Source: an uncultured Prevotellaceae bacterium (GTDB taxonomy: Bacteria > Bacteroidota > Bacteroidia > Bacteroidales > Bacteroidaceae). From it: a DNA stretch of 64,000 nt. The notes below the pieces were generated by a model. That model saw nothing but the letters and a program-made list of their open reading frames with translations. It searched no databases and was not told where the DNA came from. The position numbers and the translations under genes are program-made. The DNA lies in NCBI GenBank assembly GCA_902779455.1, contig CACZBS010000002.1, forward strand, positions 186,001-250,000, written 5' to 3'. Positions within the stretch are counted from its first letter, which is position 1. The number at the start of each line of letters is the position of its first letter. Positions 33,939 to 47,065 of the stretch are shown in pieces.

Positions 33939-34181
33939 TTAGACGAAAAGGGCAAGGATGGAGATCACCAGTGCCAGGAACGTGGCACCCTCTACGAGGG
34001 CAGCTGCCAAGATCATCGACGACTGCAGACCACCCATCTTTTCGGGCTGACGTGCCATAGCGTCCATGGCTGAACCACCAATACGACCGATGCCGATACC
34101 TGCACCGATAACTGCCAAACCACCACCTACAGTTGCACCGAGCTTAGCGAGTGCGTCTGCTGCTAATAATAATGAAATCAT
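33939..34181 (-). CDS. atpE: ATP synthase Fo subunit c
   Basis: 80 residues forming two membrane helices around the loop ARQPEKMGG. The ion-binding glutamate is in AALVEGATF in helix two. The residues that mark sodium-binding rings (a Gln in helix one and Ser/Thr after the Glu) are Ile and Gly here, so proton coupling is the better guess. This matters because the window also encodes subunits of a sodium-pumping decarboxylase. Confidence 0.97.
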   Translation of the reverse strand: MISLLLAADALAKLGATVGGGLAVIGAGIGIGRIGGSAMDAMARQPEKMGGLQSSMILAAALVEGATFLALVISILALFV

Positions 34182-34244
34182 AATCTTTAAAGTTTTTTAA
34201 TTGTTAATATTTTAATTCTTAAATTCTCACTATTCGTTCTTCAC

Positions 34245-35369
34245 TTATGCGTGATGTGCCTTGACGTGCGACATAGAGATGAAGACAGCTGAGAGCATGG
34301 TGAATACCATAGCCTGGATGTAGCACACAAGCACCTCGAGCAGCATCATGAAGATACTAAGGAAGACGCTCACAGGGGTCATCACGCCACCCAGCACATT
34401 GCCCATCACGCCGCCCAGAGCGAACATGATGAAGATGATGCACGAGAGGGAGATTGCGATGACATGACCGGCCAGCATGTTGGCAAAGAGTCGGATCATT
34501 AGGGCGATGGGCTTGGTGAAGATGCCGAAGAACTCGATGAAAGGCATCAAGGGCACAGGCACCTTGAGCCACCAGGGCACGTCACCCCAGAAAATTTCCT
34601 TCCAGTAAGCCCGCGTCCCAGTCACGTTGACGATGAGGAAAGTGCAGAGGGCCAGGAACATCGTACATGTGATATTGCCCGTCAGGTTGCCGCCTCCCGG
34701 AGGGAACGGTACGACACCCATCAGGTTAGTAATAAAGATAAAGAAGAAGCACGTCAGCAGGTAGGGGGCATACTTCGGTGCCTCCTCGCCGAGTGGCTGC
34801 TTTATCATATCATTATAGACAGACATGACAAACATGTGGACTAGTCCGACAAATCCCTTCGGAGCAGGGTCGTCGATCTTGTGATTCTTGCACCAGCGGG
34901 CTGCCGTCAGGATGCATGCAAGTAGCAACAGGGCATTGATGAAGAGGATCATCACCGTCTTGGTTATAGATATGTCCAGACAGACTGGCTGTAACTGGCC
35001 TTCGACCATCTCCACGATACGTCCCTTTTCGTCCTCTGCACCTTGGATGAAGAATCCGTCTGGTCCTTCACGCAGCAGTTCAGCATTAGGCTCATGGGCA
35101 AACTGCGACGAGCAGTAGGCATGGAATCCGCTCTGCTGGGAATAGAAAATCATGGGCAGTGGGATAATCAGTGGGTGGCCACCGAAGTCGGTGACATGCC
35201 ACTGATAGGAATCCTGCACATGTCCGAACAAGATCTCCTTCAGGTTAATGCCGCCCTCTTCTTCCTTTGCCTCAGCCTCTTGGGCGTGAAGCGCAGGAGC
35301 TGCGAGCAACATTAAAGCCAGCACGAGTAGTGTCTTCAGACGACTGCGTCGGTTGTTTGTTTGTTTCAT
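34245..35369 (-). CDS. atpB: ATP synthase Fo subunit a with N-terminal signal peptide and extra domain
   Basis: 374 residues against about 270 in E. coli. The first 30 residues look like a signal peptide (LKTLLVLALMLLAAPALHAQ), followed by about 100 residues of extracytoplasmic sequence before the first Fo helix; this extension is usual in Bacteroidetes. The half-channel helix has the essential arginine in KPIALMIRLFANMLAGH. It overlaps the preceding AtpI-like gene by 4 bp. Confidence 0.96.
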   Translation of the reverse strand: MKQTNNRRSRLKTLLVLALMLLAAPALHAQEAEAKEEEGGINLKEILFGHVQDSYQWHVTDFGGHPLIIPLPMIFYSQQSGFHAYCSSQFAHEPNAELLREGPDGFFIQGAEDEKGRIVEMVEGQLQPVCLDISITKTVMILFINALLLLACILTAARWCKNHKIDDPAPKGFVGLVHMFVMSVYNDMIKQPLGEEAPKYAPYLLTCFFFIFITNLMGVVPFPPGGGNLTGNITCTMFLALCTFLIVNVTGTRAYWKEIFWGDVPWWLKVPVPLMPFIEFFGIFTKPIALMIRLFANMLAGHVIAISLSCIIFIMFALGGVMGNVLGGVMTPVSVFLSIFMMLLEVLVCYIQAMVFTMLSAVFISMSHVKAHHA

Positions 35370-35776
35370 TGGATACTCTTATTTTTACTTACTTTTGCAA
35401 AGAATATTGCATCGAAAATGAGCATGACGAGGTAATAGACGATGAACACGATGGTGAACCATCGGATAGCATCAATGTCGGCTCGCTTCAGTACGCAGAC
35501 GACAAGCAGTACTATTGCTGCTGCCATGAGACGGGATGCCGACCCTGCGAGGTAGTATTTGGGCAGTGTCTCAGGTGAACGTCGTGCCAAAGCCCGCCAA
35601 CCTGTGATGTAGGCGAGGGAGCAGAAGGCATGAAATACGCCTGTGACTATCAGCATCCATCCCAAGCCGGCTCCTGTCATAAGACTCAGCACAGCACCCG
35701 CAAATGTGAGTGCGACAAGCAGTCCCGATGCAATCTTTTTATATGTTGCGCAGGTTCTGTCAATGTACGTCATCAC
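35366..35776 (-). CDS. Four-helix membrane protein in the AtpI position
   Basis: 136 residues with about four hydrophobic segments (for example GLLVALTFAGAVLSLMTGAGLGWML and LMAAAIVLLVVCVL) and a basic tail. It sits between atpC and atpB where other bacteria carry the subunit I/Z assembly factor, and overlaps atpB by ATGA. The sequence has no clear AtpI signature, so an assembly role for the c-ring is inferred from position only. A second Met directly follows the first. Confidence 0.7.
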   Translation of the reverse strand: MMTYIDRTCATYKKIASGLLVALTFAGAVLSLMTGAGLGWMLIVTGVFHAFCSLAYITGWRALARRSPETLPKYYLAGSASRLMAAAIVLLVVCVLKRADIDAIRWFTIVFIVYYLVMLIFDAIFFAKVSKNKSIQ

Positions 35777-35790
35777 GTCCTTTGCTTCCG

Positions 35791-36036
35791 TCAGTCGTTG
35801 ATTTCCACGCAGAGCGAGACAACATTCTGTTGCACCTCAACAAAGCCGCCAAGGATGTCCAGACGCTCCTTCACTCCCTTCACGCCATACTCCACATAGC
35901 CCTTCTGCAAGGTTGAAATGATGGGTGCATGGTCATTGAGAATTTCAAACTGACCTTGGGTGCCTGGCACCAGCACACTCTCGGCCTCGCCTTCGAACTC
36001 CACCCTTTCGGGCGATACAATCTTCAGTTTCAGCAT
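35791..36036 (-). CDS. atpC: ATP synthase F1 epsilon subunit (short form)
   Basis: 81 residues covering only the N-terminal beta-sandwich (VSPERVEFEGEAESVLVPGTQGQFEILNDHAPII); the C-terminal helical hairpin that inhibits E. coli ATPase is absent. Short epsilon subunits are typical of Bacteroidetes, meaning regulation by the hairpin is not available. It lies 6 bp after atpD. Confidence 0.95.
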   Translation of the reverse strand: MLKLKIVSPERVEFEGEAESVLVPGTQGQFEILNDHAPIISTLQKGYVEYGVKGVKERLDILGGFVEVQQNVVSLCVEIND

Positions 36037-36042
36037 AGTCTA

Positions 36043-37572
<1,530 letters not shown>

Positions 37573-37619
37573 CTAATAATGTATTTAAGTATTATTTTTA
37601 GATTTCGATTGTCCGTGTG

Positions 37620-37650
37620 CAAAGGTAGCAATAATTTTCCAAATGGCAAA
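37620..37650 (-). promoter_or_regulatory. Promoter of the ATP synthase operon
   Basis: On the minus strand TTTG (37650-37647), 19 bp, TACCTTTG (37627-37620), a full consensus match, 50 bp before the atpD ATG. Confidence 0.85.
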
Positions 37651-37744
37651 CGCTTTTGGGAAAAATCTTCCAAAAACTTATTGAGCCTTATCTGTGTTTT
37701 TGGGAAATACTTTTTAGGAACCAATGTAAAATATACAAAACCTC

Positions 37745-38611
37745 TCAGTCGAAGCGACGAAGTTCGGCACTGATGAGTCCGTCAATCGGGCTACGCATTA
37801 CCATATCAAGACGAATGCCTTCTTCCCTGGCTGCAATGTCGAGTTGCTTCTGATAGTGGAAAGCGATGCTTCCTACTGCTCTTAGTGGCAGGTAGTTACG
37901 TCCGTAAGGAAGGATGTTGTGACGGATAAAATCCCTGAAGTTGTCAATGACCAATGATTCGACTGAGGGCGAATCCAAATGGGCATGTATGTAAACAGAG
38001 AGCGACGCCAGCCATCTGTTTGCCAGAGGTTGTCGATAAACCCGAGTGATAACTTGGTCCATTGTCATCCCTGCCCATTGCTCAAAAGATTCACGAAGAG
38101 AAGTCTCAAGGCGCCCTTTGTAAAGAGCATTAAGGAAATGGCGTCCTAAGACAGCTCCACTTCCCTCATCGCCGAGGATGTAGCCTAAAGGAGGTGTGTT
38201 GGCCACTAACTCATGTCCATCGTAAATACAACTGTTAGCCCCTGTTCCGAGAATGCATGCAATACCCATCTCATTTCCATAGAGGGCACGGGCAGCCCCC
38301 AATAGGTCACCACGAGCCTGTACATCTGTTGCAGACGGGAACGACTGGCTCAACAGACTTTCCATAAGCCCCTGCTGCTCTGGCCGGACACCACTCCCAT
38401 AGAAACGGATGCGCTCAATTCTCCCGACGGCGTCAAGCTGTGGTAGGAGTTCTTCTGTGAGAATACGACGGATACTAGAAGCATCCTGATGGAATGGGTT
38501 GATGCCCTGAGTGGTCAGACGCCGTACGGAGGCATCGGATGCTGAGTTGATGAGCGCCCAGTCGGTCTTGGTGCTGCCACTGTCGGCTATGAGCGATTGA
38601 TGGTTTGTCAC
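37745..38611 (-). CDS. BadF/BadG/BcrA/BcrD-type ATPase, probable N-acetylglucosamine kinase-like protein
   Basis: 288 residues of the ASKHA fold. Phosphate-1 motif ADSGSTKTDWAL near the start, phosphate-2 motif ILGTGANSCIYDG, then PLGYILGDEGSGAVLGRHFL, which is characteristic of the Bacteroidetes members annotated as NAGK-like. It follows the MltF-like transglycosylase by 16 bp, which fits a role in recycling of peptidoglycan amino sugars. The substrate has not been shown. Confidence 0.8.
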   Translation of the reverse strand: MTNHQSLIADSGSTKTDWALINSASDASVRRLTTQGINPFHQDASSIRRILTEELLPQLDAVGRIERIRFYGSGVRPEQQGLMESLLSQSFPSATDVQARGDLLGAARALYGNEMGIACILGTGANSCIYDGHELVANTPPLGYILGDEGSGAVLGRHFLNALYKGRLETSLRESFEQWAGMTMDQVITRVYRQPLANRWLASLSVYIHAHLDSPSVESLVIDNFRDFIRHNILPYGRNYLPLRAVGSIAFHYQKQLDIAAREEGIRLDMVMRSPIDGLISAELRRFD

Positions 38612-38627
38612 TGTGATTCGAATTATC

Positions 38628-39683
38628 TTATGGTCTTACTTTCTTACGATATTGCTGGTAGCGTTGACGAATCTTGTCGACATAGTCGGCCGTTTCACTG
38701 CCGCGCATATAGCCATAATGCACCAAGGTGTCTTGATAATACCTTGGTTCTGCAAGGCGAAGTATATAGGTACGCACGTCAGACCAGCGAGAGGGACTTA
38801 AACCGTCGCGCTCTGCTAACCTCATTGCATCGCGGACGTGGTGAATGCCACCATTGTAGGCTGCCAGCATCAGATTCTGTCGTTCTTGCCTATCGCAAAT
38901 CCCAGAGAACTCACGATCCAGTTCCTTCAGATAACGGACCGCTGCTTCAATGTTGGGTTCCGGCTTGTTGAGATCAGTGCGAGCCAAGCCAAGATGGTCG
39001 GCCGTCTGTGGCATAATTTGCATCAACCCCTGTGCACCTGCCCAAGAACGGGCGTTGGGGTCAAAGGTTGACTCCTGATAACACTGAGCAGCTAAGAGAC
39101 GCCAATCCCATCCGATACGTTTGCAGTAGAGTTTGAACAGTGCATCATAGCGAGATATAACGCCGCTGGAGAGCATAGGTGCAAAAATGCGGCGATGCAC
39201 ACGAGGCTGGCTGAGAAGTTGCTTTTCCAGTTGTCGTGTCGAAGACAACATCGAGGGCTCATACCATGATGTGAGTGCTTCACTTAGTTCTGGCTTATTT
39301 GCCCCGAGAAGCCAGCCTGGCGATAATGAGTCGTGAGAAAAGTCGATGGCAGCCAGGTCAACATCGCCATCAGCTAATCGGCTAAGAAGCTCTACAGTGT
39401 CACGACATGTCTCTATACGCAGCTTCACGCCAAGATGACGTGCGAACTGTTCGCAGAGCAGATAGTGGAGTCCCAACTGGCGCCCACGGAATTCATAATA
39501 GGTCTCAGGTCCGGACAGCGTCACGGCAATCAGTTCGCCAGCCTGTTCTATCTGTGGCAGATCGAACTCGTCCGTAGTGAGCGTGTCCTCCTGGCTGATC
39601 CACGGAGGCGAAACAGGCTCTTGCCGCTGGGTGCATCCCAGCAACAAGAGCCCTATAGCGACGTATGAACAATAGCGTCTCAA
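38628..39683 (-). CDS. MltF-like membrane-bound lytic murein transglycosylase
   Basis: 351 residues. A lipoprotein signal (VAIGLLLLGC, Cys17) is followed by part of a solute-binding-protein-like domain (about 45-165) and an SLT lysozyme-like domain: CYQESTFDPNARS with catalytic Glu204, AGAQGLMQIMPQTADHLG and AAYNGGIHHV. MltF usually has a binding domain of about 220 residues; here it is roughly half that, so it looks trimmed. It would cleave the MurNAc-GlcNAc bond to 1,6-anhydro products. Placed between OadB and the kinase with short gaps. Confidence 0.88.
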   Translation of the reverse strand: MRRYCSYVAIGLLLLGCTQRQEPVSPPWISQEDTLTTDEFDLPQIEQAGELIAVTLSGPETYYEFRGRQLGLHYLLCEQFARHLGVKLRIETCRDTVELLSRLADGDVDLAAIDFSHDSLSPGWLLGANKPELSEALTSWYEPSMLSSTRQLEKQLLSQPRVHRRIFAPMLSSGVISRYDALFKLYCKRIGWDWRLLAAQCYQESTFDPNARSWAGAQGLMQIMPQTADHLGLARTDLNKPEPNIEAAVRYLKELDREFSGICDRQERQNLMLAAYNGGIHHVRDAMRLAERDGLSPSRWSDVRTYILRLAEPRYYQDTLVHYGYMRGSETADYVDKIRQRYQQYRKKVRP

Positions 39684-39704
39684 TTTCTCATCCTTAAGCC
39701 TTCA

Positions 39705-40856
39705 TTAGGAAAGGAATCCCAACAATGCACCAGCGGCCACAGCAGAACCGATCACACCAGCCACATTGGGGCCCATTGCATGCATCAAGAGGAAGTTGTG
39801 ACGGTCGTACTCCAATCCCAGATTGTTTGAGATGCGTGCCGACATGGGAACTGCGCTCACACCAGCATTACCAATCAGAGGATTGAGTTTCTTGCCTTCA
39901 GGCAGGAACAGATTCATCAGCTTGACGAACAGCACGCCACTCATCGTTGCTATGGCAAATGCAGCTGCACCAATTACAAAGATGAAGACCGTGTTCCATG
40001 TGAGGAACTCTGATGCTTGAGTCGAGCAGCCGACTGTCAGACCAAGCAGCATCACCACAATGTCATTCAGGGCTGCACCAGCCGTTTTGGCCAGACGTGT
40101 TGTCTTACCGCTCTCTTTCAACAGATTGCCGAAGAAAAGCATTCCCAGCAGAGGCAGGCCCGAGGGTACGATAAACGTAGTCATGAGCAATCCGATGATG
40201 GGGAAGAGAATACGCTCTGTCTGAGATACCTCACGACCGGGCTTCATCTTGATGACTCGCTCTTTCTTAGTAGTGAGCAGGCGCATGAGAGGGGGCTGAA
40301 TCAGCGGTACAAGAGCCATATAGCTATAAGCACATACAGCAATAGCTCCCATCAGGTTGGGGGCCAGCTTAGAGGAAAGGAAAATTGCCGTAGGACCGTC
40401 TGCACCACCGATGATGGCAATGCCTGCAGCCTGATTAGGCTCGAATCCGATGGCGAGAGCGAACATGTAGGCACCAAAGATGCCAAACTGAGCAGCAGCA
40501 CCAATAAGTACCAGCTTGGGGTTGGCGAGCAGGGCCGTAAAGTCGGTCATTGCACCAATTCCCAGGAAGATAAGAGGCGGATACCATCCCTGACGCACAC
40601 CCTGATAGAATATATTCAACACCGAATTGTCCTCATAGAGGCCTATTTCCAAGCCAGCGTCGGCACGGAAGGGAATGTTGCCGAGAATGATGCCCAACCC
40701 GATTGGCACGAGCAGCAGGGGTTCAAAGTCTTTCTTGATGGCGAGGTAGATGAACAACGCTCCTACAAGAATCATAATAAGGTTGCCCACCTCGGCATTA
40801 GCAAAGCCTGTATAGGTGAGGAACTCCTGGAAGTTTTCAACAATAAAAGTCCACAT
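39705..40856 (-). CDS. Sodium-translocating decarboxylase beta subunit (OadB/MmdB/GcdB family)
   Basis: 383 residues with about nine to eleven hydrophobic segments. Family stretches: LLLVPIGLGIILGNIPF, PLIFLGIGAMTDFTALLANPKL, GIAIIGGADGPTAIFLSSKLAP, and NAGVSAVPMSARI. The GGADGPT motif is in the Na+ path. The beta subunit uses carboxybiotin decarboxylation to export Na+. It follows the biotin carrier gene (59-bp gap) and the OadG-like gene. Whether the substrate is oxaloacetate, methylmalonyl-CoA or glutaconyl-CoA cannot be read here. Confidence 0.95.
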   Translation of the reverse strand: MWTFIVENFQEFLTYTGFANAEVGNLIMILVGALFIYLAIKKDFEPLLLVPIGLGIILGNIPFRADAGLEIGLYEDNSVLNIFYQGVRQGWYPPLIFLGIGAMTDFTALLANPKLVLIGAAAQFGIFGAYMFALAIGFEPNQAAGIAIIGGADGPTAIFLSSKLAPNLMGAIAVCAYSYMALVPLIQPPLMRLLTTKKERVIKMKPGREVSQTERILFPIIGLLMTTFIVPSGLPLLGMLFFGNLLKESGKTTRLAKTAGAALNDIVVMLLGLTVGCSTQASEFLTWNTVFIFVIGAAAFAIATMSGVLFVKLMNLFLPEGKKLNPLIGNAGVSAVPMSARISNNLGLEYDRHNFLLMHAMGPNVAGVIGSAVAAGALLGFLS

Positions 40857-40915
40857 AGGATAACTCTGAATTATGAATTATGCATTTATGCTTGTGCTAA
40901 GCGGAAAATCAGGGT

Positions 40916-41383
40916 TCAACCAATAGTCATCAGAACAGTACCTTCCATGACGGTGTCGCCTGGTTTCACGACAATGGAGGTCACCTTTCCGCCCTGCTCA
41001 GCCTCAATATTGTTCTGCATCTTCATAGCCTCGAGAATGAGGAGCACGTCTCCCTGAGCAACCTGCTGGCCGACGGTCACCTTTATGTCGGTGATTGTGC
41101 CAGGCAATGGAGCTTTCACAGGCATACCTGCTCCTGCAGGAGCTGCTGGTTGTGGAGCGGGCTGTGCTACAGGTGCAACAGGCGCAGCGGCCACTGGGGC
41201 AGCCTGCTGTGCTGCCTGGATGCGGTGCTTGGCCAGTGATGGGTGCTTAGCCACATTGATAGGCTTTTCCATCTCCAGTTCAAAGGAGATGCCGTTGACG
41301 TTCACTTTGGCTATACGGCCTTCTACATCGGCAATTTCGACTACATAGTCGTCGCCGTTCACTTTGTATTTGTAAGTATTCAT
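40916..41383 (-). CDS. Biotin carrier (biotinyl/lipoyl attachment) subunit of the decarboxylase
   Basis: 155 residues. A Pro/Ala-rich hinge (about 60-88, with repeated APVA) connects an N-terminal part to the biotinyl domain with the attachment motif EAMKMQN, Lys being the biotinylation site. It shuttles CO2 between the carboxyltransferase and the OadB subunit. It is 14 bp after the OadG-like gene. Confidence 0.95.
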   Translation of the reverse strand: MNTYKYKVNGDDYVVEIADVEGRIAKVNVNGISFELEMEKPINVAKHPSLAKHRIQAAQQAAPVAAAPVAPVAQPAPQPAAPAGAGMPVKAPLPGTITDIKVTVGQQVAQGDVLLILEAMKMQNNIEAEQGGKVTSIVVKPGDTVMEGTVLMTIG

Positions 41384-41397
41384 GTCTTATCTGAGAT

Positions 41398-42414
41398 TTA
41401 ATGGAGTTCAGGGGTTGTTGGAATATGAGGAGCGGAATGATCGGAAGGACGCTTGGCCTCATGGAAGTGCGTCATCTGGGAATACTCATCATCCCAGTCC
41501 GTATCCTTAGACATGATGGTGATGACTCCGCTTTCCACGTCGTGCACATCGTCTTCATATTGTTTCAGGGCCATGCCAATAACGGCCAAATAGAGCTCCA
41601 TGTCGATGCCCTTCTTGCTGAGCCCCTCCTGCAGGATATTACTGGTTTTGTGGCCAAGTTCCGCCGTTTTCTCTACTGTCTTGGTAATAGGCTTCATCGG
41701 CTGCTTATTCTTTGAACTTTCAATCTTTCGCATCACGTTTCCAAAGATGGTGAAGAATATCCAAAGTAGAGCCAGGCAGGAGAAAACGATGCCCATTGCC
41801 ATGATGGCCATTGCAAAGCCATGAGGGTCTTCGCGTTTAAACTTCTCAACCTTTGTCTCGTCAGCCTTGATGAAGTTCTCAATGCCGGGAGTAACGTTGT
41901 CGGCCGACTTGACTGACCAGACCTTGCCGCCACGAGCCCACGACTCGTCGGCGTTGAGTGCAGGGACGGACACAGAGTCGATAAGTTCAACACCGTTGCC
42001 ATTGTAAAGAGCGATCCACACAGGCTCCGACATGGGAACCTCAACCGAGAGGTGCAACTTGCCCTGCTGGGGATTAGAGTTGCAGAAAAGAATCAGGTGC
42101 TTGCGCGCCCCCATCGCAGTACGATCATCGCCACTTGGGATGATGCTCATGCGCGAGATTCGTTCTGGTGCAGAGAGCGACTTGTCGAGAACTGATCGGT
42201 CTGTGGTGATGTACATACCACGGACGTTGTAAGTGGTGAAGGATGTGTTCTCAAGTTCAATCCAAGCCTCTCGCTGTCCGAACTCATCGACAATGCTCTG
42301 GGTGTTGTTGGTCAGGACCTCACTGATGACGATGTTCCTAGCTCCTTGGCCAAGTACGTTCGCCGTCGATGAAACCATCAACGCTGCTCCGAGCAGAAGT
42401 CTTAACTTGTTCAT
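41398..42414 (-). CDS. OadG-like subunit with N-terminal lamin-tail domain
   Basis: 338 residues. Signal peptide (LRLLLGAALMVSSTANVLGQ) then a lamin-tail-like beta domain of about 100 residues (NIVISEVLTNNTQS, REAWIELENTSFTTYNVRGMYIT), a membrane helix near 205-225 (AIMAMGIVFSCLALLWIFFTIFG) that resembles OadG/gamma subunits, and a basic then acidic cytoplasmic tail. OadG proteins of enterobacteria are only about 80 residues, so this is a fused form. It precedes the biotin carrier and OadB genes. The extracytoplasmic lamin-tail part may bind partner proteins; unproven. Confidence 0.82.
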   Translation of the reverse strand: MNKLRLLLGAALMVSSTANVLGQGARNIVISEVLTNNTQSIVDEFGQREAWIELENTSFTTYNVRGMYITTDRSVLDKSLSAPERISRMSIIPSGDDRTAMGARKHLILFCNSNPQQGKLHLSVEVPMSEPVWIALYNGNGVELIDSVSVPALNADESWARGGKVWSVKSADNVTPGIENFIKADETKVEKFKREDPHGFAMAIMAMGIVFSCLALLWIFFTIFGNVMRKIESSKNKQPMKPITKTVEKTAELGHKTSNILQEGLSKKGIDMELYLAVIGMALKQYEDDVHDVESGVITIMSKDTDWDDEYSQMTHFHEAKRPSDHSAPHIPTTPELH

Positions 42415-42461
42415 TTTGCTTTGCGTGTATTATTAATTATGTATATTATATTTAGCGATCA

Positions 42462-44138
42462 TCATCCACAGAAGAACAGAACGATCAGCTGTGCCGTCAG
42501 AATGCGCAGGAACATCGCAAGCGGATAGACCGTAGAATAGCCCACGGCAGGAGCCTCCTTGGAACAGATGCTGTTGGCGTAGGCCAAGGCGGGAGGATCG
42601 GTGTACGTGCCGGCCAGCATACCAGCGAGCGTGAAGTAGTTGAATTTAAACCGCACCCTGGCAATAGGGCCTATAATAAGAATAGGTATGACGGTAATGA
42701 GGAATCCTGTCAGCACATAGAGCAGTCCGTCACCCTGCATGACCGTCTCGACGAAACTGCCGCCCGCCTTGATGCCCACTGAGGCGAGGAAGAGCACAAG
42801 TCCTATTTCACGCAGCATCATGTTGGCAGATGTGGTAGTATAGGTGACGAGCTTGATACGATAACCATAGCGTCCAATAAGGATAGCCACGATGAGCGGT
42901 CCTCCGGCAATACCCAGCTTCATCAGCGGCATACCAGGTATGAAGGGTAGCGAGCCAAAGATGATGCCAAGCGTGATGCCGACAAAGATGGTGGCGATGT
43001 TAGGCGCGTCGAGACGCTTGATGCTGTTGCCCATAAGTGATGCCACACGCTCAACAGCATCCTCAGGACCGACAACCATGATACGGTCGCCCACCTGTAG
43101 ATTGAGGCTTGGTGATGCGAAGATGTCCATGCCATGACGAGTGACACGCGTGACATTGACGCCACTGGCACGGGAGAAGTGCATGCCGCCAAGCGTTTTG
43201 CCGTTGTATTTGGGGTTGGTGACGAGGATACGCTTCGATACCATTGGCTGGTCCTGATGATCCCAGTCTACTTCAACGATAGGGCCGATGAAGGCAACGA
43301 TAGCTTCATAGTCGTTTTCTGCACATACGATACTCATCTGATCGCCCTCATGGAATACTGTGTCGCGATTGGGTATCGTCACATGCCCATCGTGCAGCAT
43401 GCGCGAGACCACAAAGTCGCGGTTCAGGAAGTTATGCACCTGCAGGAGTGTCTTGCCTTCAAGATATTTGTTGGTCACCTCGAGGTGCATCTTGTGCGGT
43501 TTCTTATTGAGATTGGCATTAGCCTGTGCCTCAAGTTCCGCCTCCTCGCGTTCGAGCTTCACCTTCGTCAGATAGCGCACAAGGACAATACCGCCGATGA
43601 TGCCCAGCACGCCCAGCGGATAAGCGCAGGCGTATGCTGAAGCGATGGGAGGTGCACTCTGTCCGAAGAGTGAGGTAAGGGCCTCGTTGGCCGCACCAAG
43701 ACCCGGAGTGTTGGTCACGGCGCCATAGAGCGTACCCACCATCATTGGCAGGTTCATGGCATCGCTGGTGTCAAAGAAGACGTAGTAGCATCCGAACATC
43801 ACAAGGATGTTGAGCAGGATCAGCGCAGCGGCCAGGCCGTTGAGCTTGATGCCGGCTTTTCCGAAGCTCTCAAAGAAGCCCGGTCCCACCTGCAAGCCGA
43901 TCATGAAGACAAAGAGGATGAGGCCGAAGTCCTGAATGAACGTCAGTATCGGCGTCGGGGCAGTGAATCCGAAGTGGCCTGCAACGATGCCGGCAAAGAG
44001 CACGAAGGTGACGCCAAGCGATATACCCATCACCTTCAGCTTGCCGAGATAGACTCCGACAGCAATGACAATGGCATAAAGCAAGGCTATGTGAGCCACT
44101 GACTCCGTGTTTACGAAGAGATTTGTCAGCCAATCCAT
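42462..44138 (-). CDS. AspT/YidE-type antiporter with two TrkA-C domains
   Basis: 558 residues. Two membrane halves of about five to six helices flank two RCK_C (TrkA-C) domains at about 205-380 ([28 protein letters not shown] and [27 protein letters not shown]). The second half repeats signatures of the first ([17 protein letters not shown]), as in aspartate:alanine exchangers. The family exchanges amino acids or dicarboxylates; substrate unknown. It begins one base before the valS stop codon, so it is in the valS transcript. Association with a decarboxylase would fit precursor/product exchange, but that is inference. Confidence 0.85.
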   Translation of the reverse strand: MDWLTNLFVNTESVAHIALLYAIVIAVGVYLGKLKVMGISLGVTFVLFAGIVAGHFGFTAPTPILTFIQDFGLILFVFMIGLQVGPGFFESFGKAGIKLNGLAAALILLNILVMFGCYYVFFDTSDAMNLPMMVGTLYGAVTNTPGLGAANEALTSLFGQSAPPIASAYACAYPLGVLGIIGGIVLVRYLTKVKLEREEAELEAQANANLNKKPHKMHLEVTNKYLEGKTLLQVHNFLNRDFVVSRMLHDGHVTIPNRDTVFHEGDQMSIVCAENDYEAIVAFIGPIVEVDWDHQDQPMVSKRILVTNPKYNGKTLGGMHFSRASGVNVTRVTRHGMDIFASPSLNLQVGDRIMVVGPEDAVERVASLMGNSIKRLDAPNIATIFVGITLGIIFGSLPFIPGMPLMKLGIAGGPLIVAILIGRYGYRIKLVTYTTTSANMMLREIGLVLFLASVGIKAGGSFVETVMQGDGLLYVLTGFLITVIPILIIGPIARVRFKFNYFTLAGMLAGTYTDPPALAYANSICSKEAPAVGYSTVYPLAMFLRILTAQLIVLFFCG

Positions 44139-44139
44139 T

Positions 44140-46851
<2,712 letters not shown>

Positions 46852-46882
46852 ACCTATTTTATAAGCTTTCTCTTTTGGGGTG

Positions 46883-46890
46883 CAAAGTTA
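46883..46890 (-). promoter_or_regulatory. -7 element of the valS promoter
   Basis: TAACTTTG followed by CAC on the minus strand, about 32 bp before the valS ATG. The nearest TTG is only 16 bp upstream, shorter than the usual spacing. Confidence 0.6.
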
Positions 46891-47005
46891 CAAAAAAAAA
46901 ATCATTCAAGGAAATACTATGTCGATTTAATGTGCAAAAAACGTTAATCGCAAACTTATCATCACGCTGTCAATATGGGCGGAAGACATCTTTTTTGCCC
47001 AAATA

Positions 47006-47037
47006 TTTGGTAGGCTACATTATTTTTCGTACCTTTG
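47006..47037 (+). promoter_or_regulatory. Promoter of the CE12 esterase
   Basis: TTTG (47006-47009), 20 bp, TACCTTTG (47030-47037). Short leader of about 28 nt. Confidence 0.8.
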
Positions 47038-47065
47038 CATTGCATTTCAAAAAACACCTCAAAAG

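Noticed and set aside
33939-34181. Sodium-type ATP synthase ring
   Set aside because: The Gln and Ser/Thr ligands of Na+-binding c subunits are missing; Ile and Gly stand there.
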